The translations under genes were made by a program, and so were the position numbers. Below, in pieces: positions 11,021 to 22,800 of a DNA stretch of 64,000 bases. The notes below the pieces were generated by a model that saw only the letters and a program-made list of their open reading frames with translations, made no database searches and was not told the origin of the DNA. The stretch covers positions 5,776,501 to 5,840,500 of the forward strand of contig NC_135791.1 of assembly GCF_051106095.1 (NCBI RefSeq), given 5' to 3'. The stretch's first letter is position 1; every line of letters starts with the position of its first letter. This DNA comes from Pogona vitticeps (taxonomy: Eukaryota; Chordata; Lepidosauria; Squamata; Agamidae).

Positions 11021-11080
11021 ATTCATTCATTCATTCATTCATTCATTCATTCATTCATTCATTCATTCATTCATTCATTC
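11021..11080 (+). repeat. (ATTC)n microsatellite
   Basis: Sixty bases of perfect ATTC units directly after a LINE 3' end, followed by GACTTATACCTCGCCCATCT, which resembles the tail of another LINE read on the minus strand. Confidence 0.98.
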
Positions 11081-12339
11081 GACTTATACCTCGCCCATCT
11101 AGTGGCAAGCCACAACTCTGGATAGCTATGCGCCATCAAACACAAGTAACAAATTAAAACAATAATCATATGAAAAACAGAACAATTCATTATCTAATAA
11201 TGTCTGTAAGGAGCCATGATAGTCTAATCATTCACAATTTTTTTTCTAATCACTCTTTAAAATAATCAATATTAGCAACCTGTCTTGTTAAAATTACTCC
11301 CTCCCTGTATAAATATGGTTGTTTTCGTTAATTGTTCTGATGGTAGCACAGTGTTCAAGCTAGCGTTGATTACTGTCCATCCTTCAGAAGCTCTTTATTA
11401 TTAATTGTCTCCTGACTTAATACCGAACCATAAGCTGAAGCAACATCTGAAACTTGAAGAGTAATTTATTGTTGTTAACACATTCCTTGGTCATTACAGC
11501 TTTATGGTTTCTCTATTTTAAGGCACAGAATGTGTTACTCAAGAACTATAAGACTTCGGTGTAACTGCTCTCAGGCAGTTCAAACACTGTTTTTCTCAAC
11601 CCAACTGCTTTTACTATTAACCTGCTCATTAAAAGCTGGTCCTTTCTAGAAAGGGCAACTTGTTTTTGTTTTTCTTGCACTTTCACAAGCAACTATAGTT
11701 TCCTTTTAGTTACTTTTCCTCAGCTTGAGGGAATCCCAAGATTCACCCTGCCTGCCTCAGCCCATCGAAATCCCTCTGGCCCTTAAACTGCCATTTTTAG
11801 CTTTCAAAATCTCCTGCTCTTCTCTGATTGGCTGCTTCCTCCCTGAGGCGTGATTGATGGGGATACCTGAAGAGTGCCACTCCCTCCACAGGGCACTCAC
11901 AGCAGCCATTCTGAGGGAACTCACTCTTAATGCCTTTAAGCACAATGTTGTAGAAATGCAGCATACAAGTGAAAGACATTTTGTTGCCCATTCCAAGATA
12001 GTTCACCATGAGATTTTTAGAGAGAGATGGCTGCCAGCTCAGACCCTAAAATGCCCCTGAGGCAGACCCATAATGAATGTTTCACTACAGAAAAGGATTA
12101 GCTGTCATGGCGTGTCAAGCATTGGCAATATTTTCTTCACAGACACCACCGCCCTTCTCTCCAGTTGACTAACAGCCCACGGCCAAAATCCTGTTACGTA
12201 GTTATGCAGGCATAGACCAATCGGAATCCCAGCTGGGGACTCATTAATTAGTGGCATTTTGCTGCTTTGAGTTGTGCTACTTCTTTTCTATCCGTATATT
12301 TACATACCAGGATTTGGGCCAATAAATAATGTGTACACA
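11081..12339. other. Intergenic DNA, no gene recognised
   Basis: The first 90 bases resemble a LINE tail on the minus strand. The rest is AT-rich and shows no supported exon. Confidence 0.4.
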
Positions 12340-12344
12340 TATAC

Positions 12345-12815
12345 ACTTCATAGACTTGTATTCCGCCCAGTAGTGCCAGACTCTAGTGCAGTTTACATCA
12401 AAGGAATACAAACACAATAATGTAATCACAAGACGCCACAAAATAAATCATTGAAAGGAAAACAACTAGTCAAATTAAGCAGAAAAGAGAATCAATACAT
12501 CTAAGCATAAAGCTAAGCAAACTCAGATGGTGGCAAAACGGTGACATAAATATAAGAAAATATTAAAAATAAGGGCTTCTTCAGAATAGCCTAGTTTTGA
12601 GTGCCTTCTTAAAGGCTCGGAGGGGGCCGGGCACAGCTGTACCAGAAGCCCATTGCGTAGGCATGATGCCACAATCAAGAAGGCCCAGTTTCTTGTCAAT
12701 CAATGTCTTCCTGACCTCTCTTGATGTGGCAACTCATACGAGTGTTGTTTGTGAGGATTGCGTGATGTGAGCTGATGTTCTTAGGGAAAGACACCCCAGT
12801 AAGTAGAGAGGTCCA
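12345..12815 (-). mobile_element. L2-like LINE 3' end, degraded
   Basis: On the + strand it starts TTGTATTCCGCCCAGTAGTG, the reverse of a LINE tail, and continues with AGTGCCTTCTTAAAGGCTCG and TACCAGAAGCCCATTGCGTA. The layout parallels the clearer minus-strand copy at 32,210-32,765. The coding part is too decayed to read. Confidence 0.5.
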
Positions 12816-13645
12816 GACCCAAATATATATTTAGGGACTGAGGATTCTGCAGTAAGATACAGAACTAGGGGTTTTTGTTATCCCTGACAAGCTTTCTAGA
12901 CCCAATGTCTATCATCTTATGTATGTCCCCAACAAGCTGGCCTCTCTTCAGCCCCTTTTCTCTCCAACCTTATTTTCTCTGTCTACAGTTGGTGTTTTGA
13001 CTGCCGGATACGTCAAAACACGGTTGTGTAGGAAGTACCAACAAATAGCTCATCTTGAAAGAGGCGAAGGGTGTGTGTGAAAGTAACCTTAAACTGAAAT
13101 GTGCTCAATGTATACATGTTGTTTGTTTACATATTTAAACTGAAAGCGGTTGCCTCTCAGACACTTTAAGCTGTTTACAATCCAAACCTTTTACTCTACG
13201 AAAACCAGTAGAACTCGCTGAAAGAAAAGAAGAGAAAAAAACTAACCCACATACACAAACACACACATACCAGGAATTTTCCTACTGGCAGTCTTCCACC
13301 CTTGTTGCATGCGCTAGTAAGAAAGTGGATGTTTCTTTGCGCCGAGAAGAGAGAACGTCTATTGGAGGCGGTCGGCATCCGCTTGTTCGTTCCACTTTGT
13401 AGCTTCTGGCTAGACACAGCTCATGAGAAGAGCCAGTTCTCTCCTGCTCCATTTTTTCAGATACGGGACTGCTTGGAGGATTTCCTTTTGTACTGTCCGG
13501 AGAGATCACTGTGCTAAGTCTGTTGCAGGAAAAACATCCATGGCACCTTCAAAAAAGTGAACGAATTCTATTTGCAATGGGCGTTCATGGACCTGGCTCC
13601 CTTCTTTGGTCACAGGAAGTACAGTAGTCATGAGATATCTTTATA
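12816..13645. other. Intergenic DNA, nothing recognised
   Basis: No exon or named repeat could be supported. Confidence 0.4.
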
Positions 13646-13783
13646 CCAGTGGTTCCCAACCTTGGGTCCCCAGATGTTCTTGGACTACAACTCCCAGAAG
13701 CCTCCACCACTAGCTGTGCTGCCCGGGGTTTCTGGGAGCTGTAGTCCAAGAACGTCTGGGGACTCAAGGTTGGGAGCCACTGG
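13646..13783. mobile_element. Palindromic hAT-like non-autonomous element
   Basis: The element is a near-perfect foldback of about 138 bp: CAGTGGTTCCCAACCTTGGG at the left, and GGTTGGGAGCCACTG at the right. CAGTGGTT-type ends are typical of hAT transposons (Charlie/SPIN group). The flanks cTTTATAc and gTTTATAt look like a decayed 8-bp duplication. Each arm contains an ACTACAACTCCCAGAA-type motif. Related copies lie at 16,169-16,304 and 48,650-48,769. Confidence 0.8.
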
Positions 13784-14555
13784 TTTATATATACATTGTT
13801 TATGGCCATGGGAGTGAGACAGAATGAAATGGGATGTGGAAAAATGACGATTGTATTATTATAAAATTTCAAAAGGCTGGTTTACATCCTGGCAACATGG
13901 TGGTCACTTATACGAGTCAGTTACCCTCCAAGGTGTTAAAGCAACGGTTTCTGCTTTCAAGCAAGTGTCTGTTTTAGATGAAGGCAGAAGCTACCTGCTT
14001 CATTTTTTAAATTATTTTGGGAAGATCATTTATGCGATATACCATAAACCAGTAATCCAGCCAAACCTGCCTGGATAATTTGGTGAAGAGCTGATTAATG
14101 AGACCTGATTAATACACCTAATGAGATAAAAAGCCGATGTCTTTGTTCAAACCCAGAGACTTTGGTCAGTATGCGTGATCATGGCATTTGAACCTGCTTT
14201 GACAGGGTCCCCCTTTTCCTTGCCCAGCCTTGTATGACTAAAATGTCCGTACTCCCATTGATCTATTGCTCCACAGATTCTCCAGCTTCGCTGATTGCCA
14301 GTGTAACTGCCGCTTAATTAGGCCATTGGTTCATCACCAGCGATTAGCTCACTCTCTCTTTGCATCATCAACCAGCAGTCACTGTCATTACTCTTTACAG
14401 CAGTGCCAGGATCACACCCCTGGCATTATCACTGCAAGAATGTTGCCGCTGCTCCTTGATGCTTTTTGGTCCATGCACATTTCGTTTATTATGAATCTCT
14501 CTGCAACTTCCCTTTTCTTAAGTAACTAGTCTAAAAAGAGTTCTGTAGACTCCAG
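13784..14555. promoter_or_regulatory. Unique AT-rich DNA, possible conserved non-coding element
   Basis: No repeat was recognised. Between about 14,030 and 14,350 there are several homeodomain-type cores (GCTGATTAATGAG, CTGATTAATACACC, GCTTAATTAGG) in non-repetitive sequence, the texture often seen in conserved enhancers. No comparison could be made, so this is a weak inference. No coding exon is supported. Confidence 0.2.
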
Positions 14556-14870
14556 ATGGCCTTAGGAATGGATCTCAATGGATGGGAAACGTTGACCTCT
14601 GAGCGTTCAGCCTGGAGGCAGGCGGTGCATCACGGCATCTCCCAATTTGAAGAGACCCTTGTCCAGCAGGCCGAGGCAAAGAGGCAGTCCCAAAACCAGC
14701 AAAACCAGGGAGCTGGACAGGGGACAGATTGTATTTGTCTTCAGTGCGGAAGGGATTGTCACTCTCAAATTGGCCTCCTCAGCCACACTAGACGCCGTTC
14801 CAAGTCCTCTATTCAGAGCACGTTACCATAGTCTCTCGAGACTGAAGGATGCCTAATCTAATCTAGACTC
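14556..14870 (+). mobile_element. Non-LTR retrotransposon ORF2 C-terminal fragment with zinc-finger tail
   Basis: The + frame reads GWETLTSERSAWRQAVHHGI, then CICLQCGRDCHSQIGLLSHT, a C2H2-like CxxC...H knuckle of the kind that closes ORF2 in some LINE clades. The frame stops and is followed by CGTTACCATAGTCTCTCGAG and ACTGAAGGATGCC. It lacks reverse transcriptase and endonuclease parts, so it is 5'-truncated. The clade (perhaps Vingi or a relative) is uncertain. Confidence 0.6.
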
Positions 14871-15223
14871 CAGATCCACTGAAAAATGAGCTAGGGCTCT
14901 TTCTGTTTCTTCAAGATTTGGTTTGTAATCCCCAGCTGTGCCCTGCTGCAGTTCACCTTAGCTGCCTGTCTCGCTTTTTTATTTTTAGACTGCCATAAAG
15001 GACTTTTGTCCTAAGGTATATTTAGCAGGGGAGTGGAAGGGGAGTGGATCAGCTGTGGAATATCTCAACCTTCTTCAGTCTGTTTCTTCCCAACCGTCCT
15101 CGCCAGCACTCCCCGAAGGCGGGGTATCAATGTTTGGAAAGAAAGAAAATCCTGATTTATAGTGCCAAACCCAAAAAGAGAGGAAGAAAGAATAATATAT
15201 AGGCACCCAGGCATCTTGGCCAG

Positions 15224-15224
<1 letters not shown>

Positions 15225-15255
<31 letters not shown>

Positions 15256-15380
15256 TATACACCCATTTAGCTAAATGGCTACTCTGGACTGTGTACAACA
15301 AAAATATAAAGAAAACATGATTATTGAATCCGCTATAGAACGCTAAACTATCCTTACAAATAAGCAAACAAGACAGGTGG
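15225..15380 (-). repeat. (TTTA) run and LINE tail
   Basis: A TTTATTTATTTATTTATT run is followed by TTTTTATACACCCATTTAGC and CTACTCTGGACTGTGTACAA, resembling the reversed 3' tail of the L2-like LINEs in this window. Short and degraded. Confidence 0.45.
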
Positions 15381-16168
15381 CAAAATAACAGTTTCACGTC
15401 ATACATTATTCTTTTATTTTATTCCTCTTCCGTCCCAATTAACTGGGGCTTAATTTTTCAGGGTTCTGGAAATTGTAGTCCAGAAGAAACAAAAACAAAA
15501 TCCTCAATTCCCCATGGGTCTTCTCTCTCTCTACCTGCAGAGATGAGCAGAACTCAAGGTGTGCCATAAAGAAGGCTGTGGAGAGGAAACCAGGTCAGTG
15601 GCAGGAGAGAGCAGGGAGGAATCGTGGGGCGGATGAGAGGAAGGAGCCAAACCACTTCACCTCCTACTGTCCTGCAGAATTAAAAGGCACAGTGGGGATT
15701 CCCAGGTTGCAAAACGGTGATCCAGATGCACGGCACAGCTGGCCGATCTGCCTAGGCAGATGACAAGGGCGGAATTTCTGAAGAGCGATTGAAGGCCATT
15801 CTCATGTGCTCTGCCATGTTCTGCTCGTCGGTCTCTCAGAAGTAATGGATTCCAGAGAGATGGAGGTGGGACGCCACATTCGTATCCCTTCTTGGAGTTT
15901 AAATTGTGCACATGTGCGCATTAAATTGTGCACATTTTCCTTAATGCTACTGGCCATGCTTGCTGGAGGGTTTTAGATACTGTAGTCCAGGAAAGGAGCT
16001 AGTTCAAGCTTTGATCCGGATTGGGCCCTGGAGGAAAGGGTAGGATGGTGTGGTAGCAGCGAGGAGAGGCGTTCCCTCAGCTAGAGGAGGCCCTCATTCC
16101 AGTCAAAGCCAGGTCCTTGGTGCATAACGTGAAGAATGCGCCACATCTTGCCCCACTCTGATCTAGGG

Positions 16169-16304
16169 CAGTGGTCCCTAACCTTGGGCCTCCAGATGTT
16201 CTTGGACTACAACTCCCAGAAGCCTTCACCACCACCTCTGCTGGCCAGGATTTCTGGGAGTTGAAGTCCAAGAACATCTGGAGGCCCAAGGTTGGGGACC
16301 ACTG
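16169..16304. mobile_element. Palindromic hAT-like element with 8-bp duplication
   Basis: Ends are CAGTGGTCCCTAACCTTGGG and its inverse GGTTGGGGACCACTG. The flanks ATCTAGGG and ATCCAGGG form an 8-bp duplication with one mismatch, the hallmark of hAT insertion. Arms carry GACTACAACTCCCAGAAGCC-type sequence. A tRNA-derived SINE (16,305-16,435, minus strand) adjoins its right side, so the element probably landed in or beside that SINE. Confidence 0.85.
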
Positions 16305-16435
16305 ATCCAGGGTAACTGGGCTGAGGTCAGCCACTGAGCTTCAGACTGTGGTTTAACCGAAGCCTCCCAGATGAATTCAGACACTCTAACTGCTAAACCA
16401 CACTGCCTCGCAATCAGAAGAGGCATCATAAACAC
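16305..16435 (-). mobile_element. tRNA-derived SINE, partial
   Basis: On the minus strand it reads GTGGTTTAGCAGTTAGAGTG (A-box-like), a degraded middle, then CTCAGTGGCTGACCTCAGCC, a layout shared with common squamate tRNA SINEs. The 3' part is missing or disrupted where the hAT element begins. Confidence 0.5.
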
Positions 16436-17500
16436 GTAGGTGTTTATTAGGGTTCAGCTCCGCTCTACTCCCACTGCTTGCAGCTTATTTTCTCTCCTCA
16501 CCGTCAGGCTGGGCCTACACCTTCTGCATCTTATTTTCTGCATCCAGAGTGTCCACCCTGTCCTTATAAACGAGGGTACAAAAGTTATTAGCTTTCAGAA
16601 AAGTTGCTCTTCTGCTTGTAGTCTAGCAGTCTGCGTTTCCGTGCTGGCTTTAGAGACTGGAATGCCTCTCTTACACAGGCAGGATAGAAACATGTGCTAG
16701 TAATAGATGTTACGTCTCTCTGGGGAACTGGAGCAGGGCCGGCCCTACCATTGGGAAGAGTAAGGGATCCAAACTAGAGAAGAGATCAAGTTGTTCCTTC
16801 ATATTTTCCTGGCTGCTCCCATTTCTTGGAGGAAAAAGCTGTGAGTGCTTCACAAGTCCTGTACTATGTCGCCTTTAGGAGTTATATAGAAGACCTTGAG
16901 CCACCAAGAGTGTTGAAGAAAGATTCAACCAACCATCCAGTCAGCTTCTGTCGATGGATCACGACCTTGTCCTTTTCCTCAGGTGGCAAAATATTTTGGG
17001 TCAGCCTTGCCAAGAAGGGAAGAATCATTCCACTCTCCCCCTTCCATCCATCCATGTGTCTTTTTAGCAAACAACCTGAGTGGGAGACAAAGAGGACGGC
17101 CTGTCTCTTGTCCGCCAGCCAACTCACCTGCACGATCCTTTTAGTCGCCAGTGGCGATCAAGCAATCTCTGAAATGAAATCTACGCTCCACAGGCAAAGA
17201 ATCTGCCATATTTCTCGGAAAAGTCCTCTCTAGCAGCTCATCCTCCATGCTCCCTTCATAAGGGAGTTTGAACGGATGTCTCTAAGACCTGACAGCTCCC
17301 ACCCTGAGAATTAACTAGATTTTGCCACCATCCTGAACAGTCCACCCCCCACTTCCACCTCTGCTAGAAACTTGAACAGGGCTAGAATTCTAAGCCTAAT
17401 TTAGTTTAGCCAGTTCTCTTGAATGGGGTCCAGAAATAGGATCGGCACACAGTCTTCAGAAGACAGACACTGTTCTGCCAACCAAATTTGGCACGGAATA
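16436..17500. other. Intergenic DNA, no gene recognised
   Basis: A 135-codon open frame at 16,826-17,233 has no domain, no family similarity I recognise and no splice context. A short GGCCGGCCCTACCATTGGG repeat recurs at 16,738. Confidence 0.4.
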
Positions 17501-17502
17501 TA

Positions 17503-17669
17503 CCGTATTTTTTGCACCATAAGACGCACTTTTTTCCCACAAAACAGGGGGGTGGAAAGCCTGTGCGTCTTATAGAGTGAAGAAAACAGATTATATTTTC
17601 CTGTTTTCTTCTCCTAAAAAATTGGTGCGTCTTATGGAAAGGTGCGTCTTATGGAGCGAAAAATACGGG
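17503..17669. mobile_element. MITE with CCGTATTTTT ends and TA duplication
   Basis: The left end CCGTATTTTTTGCACCATAA and the reversed right end CCCGTATTTTTCGCTCCATA are inverted repeats extending through AAGACGCAC. TA flanks both sides (17,501-17,502 and 17,670-17,671). Length is about 167 bp, non-coding. Consistent with a mariner-like non-autonomous family. Confidence 0.75.
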
Positions 17670-18108
17670 TAAACTCATTTCATAGCAGCAACCTGTAATG
17701 TACAACATCCATGGAGCAAATCCATCTGAAGGGCAATTTCTGTATGCATAATGGGTACAGGATCTATTGTCTCACCAAACATACCTGATTGATGGTGTAC
17801 AGCAGATTTATACCTCCTCCCGGCTAGGCTGATGCTATTCTGCTCCTCACCACGTCACTAAACCTATATGTGGGCTATAGCTTGGGGGCGGGTAGGAAAA
17901 TTGACTACAACTCTAATTTAGCTTACAGTGCTGGCTATGCTGGCCAGGGATTCTGGGTATTGTTATATTTAAAAAAAACACTGCATTCAACCCTCTGCAT
18001 TTCTCAACTGCCCGTCCGCTCCTGGTTGCGGCTTGTATAATGTAAAATGTTGGTTCTGTGCACAAAGCAAGTTGTAAATAAGAAAGTTTTTAGCCCTGTC
18101 TTCTCTCT

Positions 18109-18166
18109 AACATGCTGGTTATGATGGAGCATTTCTCCATACAAAAATATCCTTAACCAGCATGTT
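18109..18166. repeat. Nested hairpin, 13-bp outer and 6-bp inner stems
   Basis: AACATGCTGGTTA (18,109-18,121) pairs exactly with TAACCAGCATGTT (18,154-18,166); inside, ATGGAG pairs with CTCCAT around a CATTT loop. It is probably a remnant of a small foldback element. The inner bulge is strongly asymmetric, unlike a microRNA precursor. Confidence 0.6.
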
Positions 18167-18414
18167 CTTTTGCTAGATTTTATTGCAGCCTGATAAAGTA
18201 CATTCTAGCCACAGGACAAATGCCATAGGACACGCCAGTAAGAATCATTAGGATTCTGCGCTACCATGCGTGGGATGCTTATCAAAAAGGTGCCTTCTCA
18301 AAAAAAAAATGAGGGCACACATTTGCATTTAAATTAATTATGTGATTTATATGTATCAGTACACAGGTAGTAATAATTACTGTCATTTAAACGGATATAC
18401 AGTACATATTGTTT

Positions 18415-18640
18415 AGCTGAATGTGAGGAAAAAACTTCTTAACTGTTGGAGCAGTATAACAATGGAACCAATTGTCTGGAGGGGTGGCGAGTGCTCCAAC
18501 ACTGGAGGAATTAAAGAGAAACATAGACAACCGCCTGGCAGACCTCTTTTGATTTCTATTCCTGCATTGAGCAGGGGGGGTAGGCTCGATAGCCTTATCG
18601 GCCCTTTCCGACATCATGATTCTATGATTTTAAGATTAGT
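18415..18640 (+). mobile_element. CR1 LINE 3' end
   Basis: The sequence has CTTCTTAACTGTTGGAGCAG, then ATTCCTGCATTGAGCAGGGG and AGGCTCGATAGCCTTATCGG, closing with ATGATTCTATGATTTTAAGA. This is the 3' UTR and octamer-type ATTCTATG tail of CR1 elements. It is 5'-truncated and non-coding. Confidence 0.85.
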
Positions 18641-21169
18641 GTACCAGGGAGGATATGGCAGGTGACCGCTATGTCTGCTCAGCCTCTTGGCTAGGTAGTC
18701 CTCATGGTGAAGGAGGAACTGCAAGGTTCTGAACTTCTTCACGTGGCTTGAAAGTGTAAAAAGTATGAAGCCCTTCGGAGAGGACAAGCAGGTCAAGTAG
18801 AACACGCGGCTGTCGTAGCTATGAGGCAAGATTTGGGGTCAGAAGCCCAGGGCCTTACTGAGCAAAATAAGATTTTCTAGCCTAGCAAGGCTGGTCTACC
18901 TTGAGCAAGGTCAAGCAGTAAAAAGTGGGTTTTTTTTTTTTTGCAGGGGGGGGATCTCAACTCCCCAAACCCCCCAAGCACTATAGCCAATAACCATAAT
19001 TGTGGGGAATTCTTGGAACTATAGTCTGAAAAAAGATAATTTCCCTTTCTTTGGGCAATGCATCTGATGTTATGAGGTAAACATACATATTGTCTACAGT
19101 CTGAGATCATCTAATGATGCTGCTGTTCCCATCTCTGTTCTGGCACATTTTGGTCTCCTCAATAGTCTTTCCATTCTGGCTCTCCAGTTAGTCAGCTTCT
19201 GTGAGATTCATGTTTTGCCTGTCACATCTCTCCTTCACATTGTGACAGGTTAGTGTGTTGACCATCACCTTGCCTTCCCCAAATTTCAGAGAGTCACACC
19301 CAGCATGTCATGCTGGGGGTAGGGGATGAATGTTGTTCTCCTTGAATTATCTCTTAAGTTGCATCCTTTCCAGAGCTTGGAAAAGTTAATTTTTTTTCCG
19401 ACTCCCAACTCCCAGAATTTGGCAGGTCTCCGAGTTGGAAGCTGTTGTTTCAGTTGTCACTTCTTCAATGTCTGATCCTTCTCTTACTGACAAGGGAGAA
19501 GAAGTGTATAAAGTTGGCTTCAACGTTTCCTGTCAAGGGCGGTGGGTGAGTTAAGGTAAATTTAACATCAGTAGGTGTACAGAAAAAGAAAGAGAGAGAG
19601 AGAGAGATAAAGAAATAAAGAGGAAAGTTTCCCCTTCCTTTCTGGTCAGCTTGTTCCAGCATGTCTTCTGCGCCCTTCCATACCCAACTGACGTGAGTCA
19701 CACACCAAGCCCATCTTTTGCCTGCTCTCGTTTGCAACGTGTGGGTGACACAGAAACTAACCAGGAGGATGGGAAGTGCTTGAATACTCAATGAGTTTTG
19801 TTTCTGTTGCATAAATCATACTTCTCAATCGCCACGTTGGCCAAGAAGCTGGTGCAACATCAAGGGAGCCCACAAGGCGAAAATCCATCTACTTTGGTAG
19901 ATAAGGGTGGTTTAGTTCATTTATCAAATGCATTTTAAATGAATGCAGATTTAATCTGTTAATGAATTAGCTTTCACAGGTCTAAAATCATAGTTGGGGG
20001 TGTGTGCCTTTGGCTGCACATGCCACAGCACTCACCAACCTGTTGTGAGAATGGGAAGAGAGAACGTTTCTTATACCATCGCACTTTTAATAAATATTTG
20101 TATTAAATGAACTCAAAAGGATGTGGTAGAGCAGCCATCTCAAGAGGGGGCGTTAGGCCCCCAAATTTTTAGGCACCCTCAAACTTGTTTTGTTTTCGCT
20201 TTGAGAAACTCTCCCCTCTCTTCTGTCATCGTTCGGCCCCCTTTTTCAAAACAGAAAATACAATTTAGAATTTAAAACGAAAAGCCAGTGCAAAAGCTTA
20301 ATCAAAAATACACAGAACTGGTTTCGTTCTTGAGAAAACCTAAATACAGGAAATCACAGAAATTTGTTCAGGTTTATATTTATCTATCAAAAGCCAGAGC
20401 TTTGTCTGTCACTCTGTCTGTCTCAAGAAATAATGAGCCTATAAATAATTGAAGGAGGAAAAAGGCAACATGTTTTGCTCAAATGCGTCTCTTTATTAGC
20501 CACTGTTGTGAGTGTATTGTACACACACAATATTATAAATTGTATTATTATATGAAATAAATTACAAGAATATGCCACATATATTCCATATGTCTGTGTC
20601 TCCGTGTATGTCTGCTTCTGTGTGTATATCCCACTCTTTGGTACCCTCTTGGAATTTCGTCCTGCCTTCCTACAGGGCAATATTTCCAGCTTCAGAACTA
20701 AAGTTGTAGAGACAGAAGCAATCAAACGTAATGTTCAAGGAGGCTGGGACATTTCCCTTGTGATTAAAAGCGACTGTTGGGGCTTCTTAGTTGACAAAAC
20801 AGGAGAGTAAAAGGTGGGACATGATACGGGGATGTGATCCTATGCATCAGGAAAGTGGAGTTGGTGTACTTAGGATCGCTTAGTGAAATTCAGCAGCGGG
20901 AGATGCAGGACAGAAAAAGGAAGAATTGTTTCAGAGAGCACTTAGTGAAAATGTGGAATTCCGTACCAGTCATGATGGAGGAAAGGGAATGAAACAAATT
21001 CATGAAAAATTGGGTTGCCCATGGCTATGAGTCACGGTGTCCATAGATTATGTCCAGTATCAAACAAAAGCGGGCACAGTGGGTAATGCAAAATGCCAAA
21101 ATGCCTCTCGGAGTGATACCTGTATGAAAAAAATGAAATTGTGGATACTCGGCTGCGATCTAACTTATG
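18641..21169. other. Intergenic DNA, no gene recognised
   Basis: A foldback-like scrap with TGGAACTATAGTC lies at about 18,930-19,045 and a (GA)n run at 19,589-19,606. At 20,900-21,050 LINE-3'-end-like words occur (GTGGAATTCCGTACC). No exon is supported. Confidence 0.4.
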
Positions 21170-21395
21170 GTGGGCCTCCCAGGATTTTTTAGGAGGAAAG
21201 GGCCGAGAAGAGGTTTACCCGTCCCTCCGTCGGCTTGTGCTCCAGGAATGGGCGGCATGTCCGAGGCCACATAGATGGCAGAGCTGGTTATCTCGTCAGC
21301 CACACGTGTCCTGGGAGATCTCAGCTGACTCCTGGAACAGGTGGTGGGAATTCAAACTCCCAACGCACAGTACCTTTATTGGACTGGCTAAAAAG
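21170..21395 (-). mobile_element. Degraded tRNA-type SINE
   Basis: The + strand shows GGGAATTCAAACTCCCAACG, the reverse of a tRNA B-box and its neighbourhood, preceded by GAGGCCACATAGATGGCAGA. Divergent from the other SINEs in the window, so the call is tentative. Confidence 0.35.
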
Positions 21396-22664
21396 GCCAA
21401 ACAATATGCAGAAGGGTCAGTCCAATCCTGTCTAGTCTAAGTTATTGTTGTTGTCCTTAGACTAATCTGCAGAGGTGCCAAACAATTGTGCAGGTTTGTG
21501 AGATGCCAGCCTGCTGCTCGGAGAGGTATTCAGAAAGCAAGGATGAGAGAAAGGGAAGGGAGAACATGGCCTTCTTCTTGTCCAGAAGATGCAAGAGAAA
21601 GTAGCAGAGGAAGGATGCTGGAGACAAAGAGATTGGCTTCGTCAAGCAATATAGGGTGTTAAGTTTCAACCTGGAGAGCCCACGGATCTGCTCATACCTG
21701 GAGAAGTTGAAAATGCTGGCCCTCCATGAACTAAGTGAGGCTCCAAACCTGGATCTCCCGAGCCGGACAGCCTAACCATGTCATGCCACGCCATTTGTGG
21801 GTGTCCCAGGGCTTGTCATGATAGACATTCCAGCACAATAGATTATCTAGCATGCTAGATAGACATTGCTTTGGTTCAGCAGAGTTTTCCTTACGTCCTT
21901 GCAATGACCTTGGAAGGTGATGCAATGGTCAGTCAATGGCCTGTTCTGATTCAATCACTCTGATTTATCAAGCAAGGCTGCAAAACTAAATTGAATCAGC
22001 AGGAAATAAATCTCATCGAACTGAATGGGGAGTTCTGCTGCTCAGTAAATATACATTGCACTGTACCGATGACAGTTTTATCTTGTTTTGTTTTAAAGTT
22101 TATATGAAGCCTTTCCACCAGGCTTTCAAGGCAGATCATAAAACTGAGATCAGTCCGAAGGAATAAAAATAAATCGAAGATAATCTAAGAACGGTTCCAG
22201 TTGAATCCTAATATACAGCACAATGCCAAGAAATGGCATATAAATACATATGAAGTAAGGGTGGAGTCTGCTGTACGCTTGGGAAAATGCAGCCATTAGA
22301 CCTGGGGCCTAAAAGCTAGAAGAATAAGTGCTAAACACATATCCCCCCCATATAGGACATCAGCAAAGAAAAGGTGACATTATTGGCTCCCTCCCATCTC
22401 TAAATGTGGGACATCAGCATAGCCATGGCTTGATGGCCATAAGAAAACGATAGGCATGTTTTTGTCCTGCTCTTGTCTGGTAGGTGTAGAATAAGATGGA
22501 TTTCCAAGGAACCTCTTTTCAGGCCATTTAGATGTTCGTTGGGGTCATAGTTAGACTTCCCTCGCCTAAGGGCACAGCAGCATAACTCTTGCTGGTTGGG
22601 TGTGCCTGGAAGCAAGAGAAAACCACAGGAATGTTATCCAGAAGGGAATTCTCATGAACCTTTC
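21396..22664. other. Intergenic DNA, no gene recognised
   Basis: At 22,090-22,200 there is a LINE-tail-like segment (TTTATATGAAGCCTTTCCAC). Nothing coding is supported. Confidence 0.4.
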
Positions 22665-22800
22665 TCAGTGGTTGAGGTCTCTGGCTGTGGAGGCTGAGAG
22701 GTCAGTTCCGCACTTGAGCCTCCTTGACCGTGGCTTCAGCTGATGATCCATAGGATCTCTTCCACCTCTGCAAGTTGTATGATGATGGTGGCGCCGGTAG
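22665..22800 (+). mobile_element. tRNA-derived SINE (Sauria-type)
   Basis: CTCAGTGGTTGAGGTCTCTG gives the A-box-like head; GAGAGGTCAGTTCCGCACTT is a mutated B-box; GATCCATAGGATCTCTTCCA and a GATGATGG tail follow. Same family as 31,665 and 42,112. Confidence 0.7.

Noticed and set aside
16826-17233. 135-codon open frame in intergenic DNA
   Set aside because: No recognisable domain, no splice or promoter context, and composition like surrounding DNA.
18109-18166. MicroRNA precursor
   Set aside because: Stem is interrupted by a strongly asymmetric loop, unlike a typical pre-miRNA.
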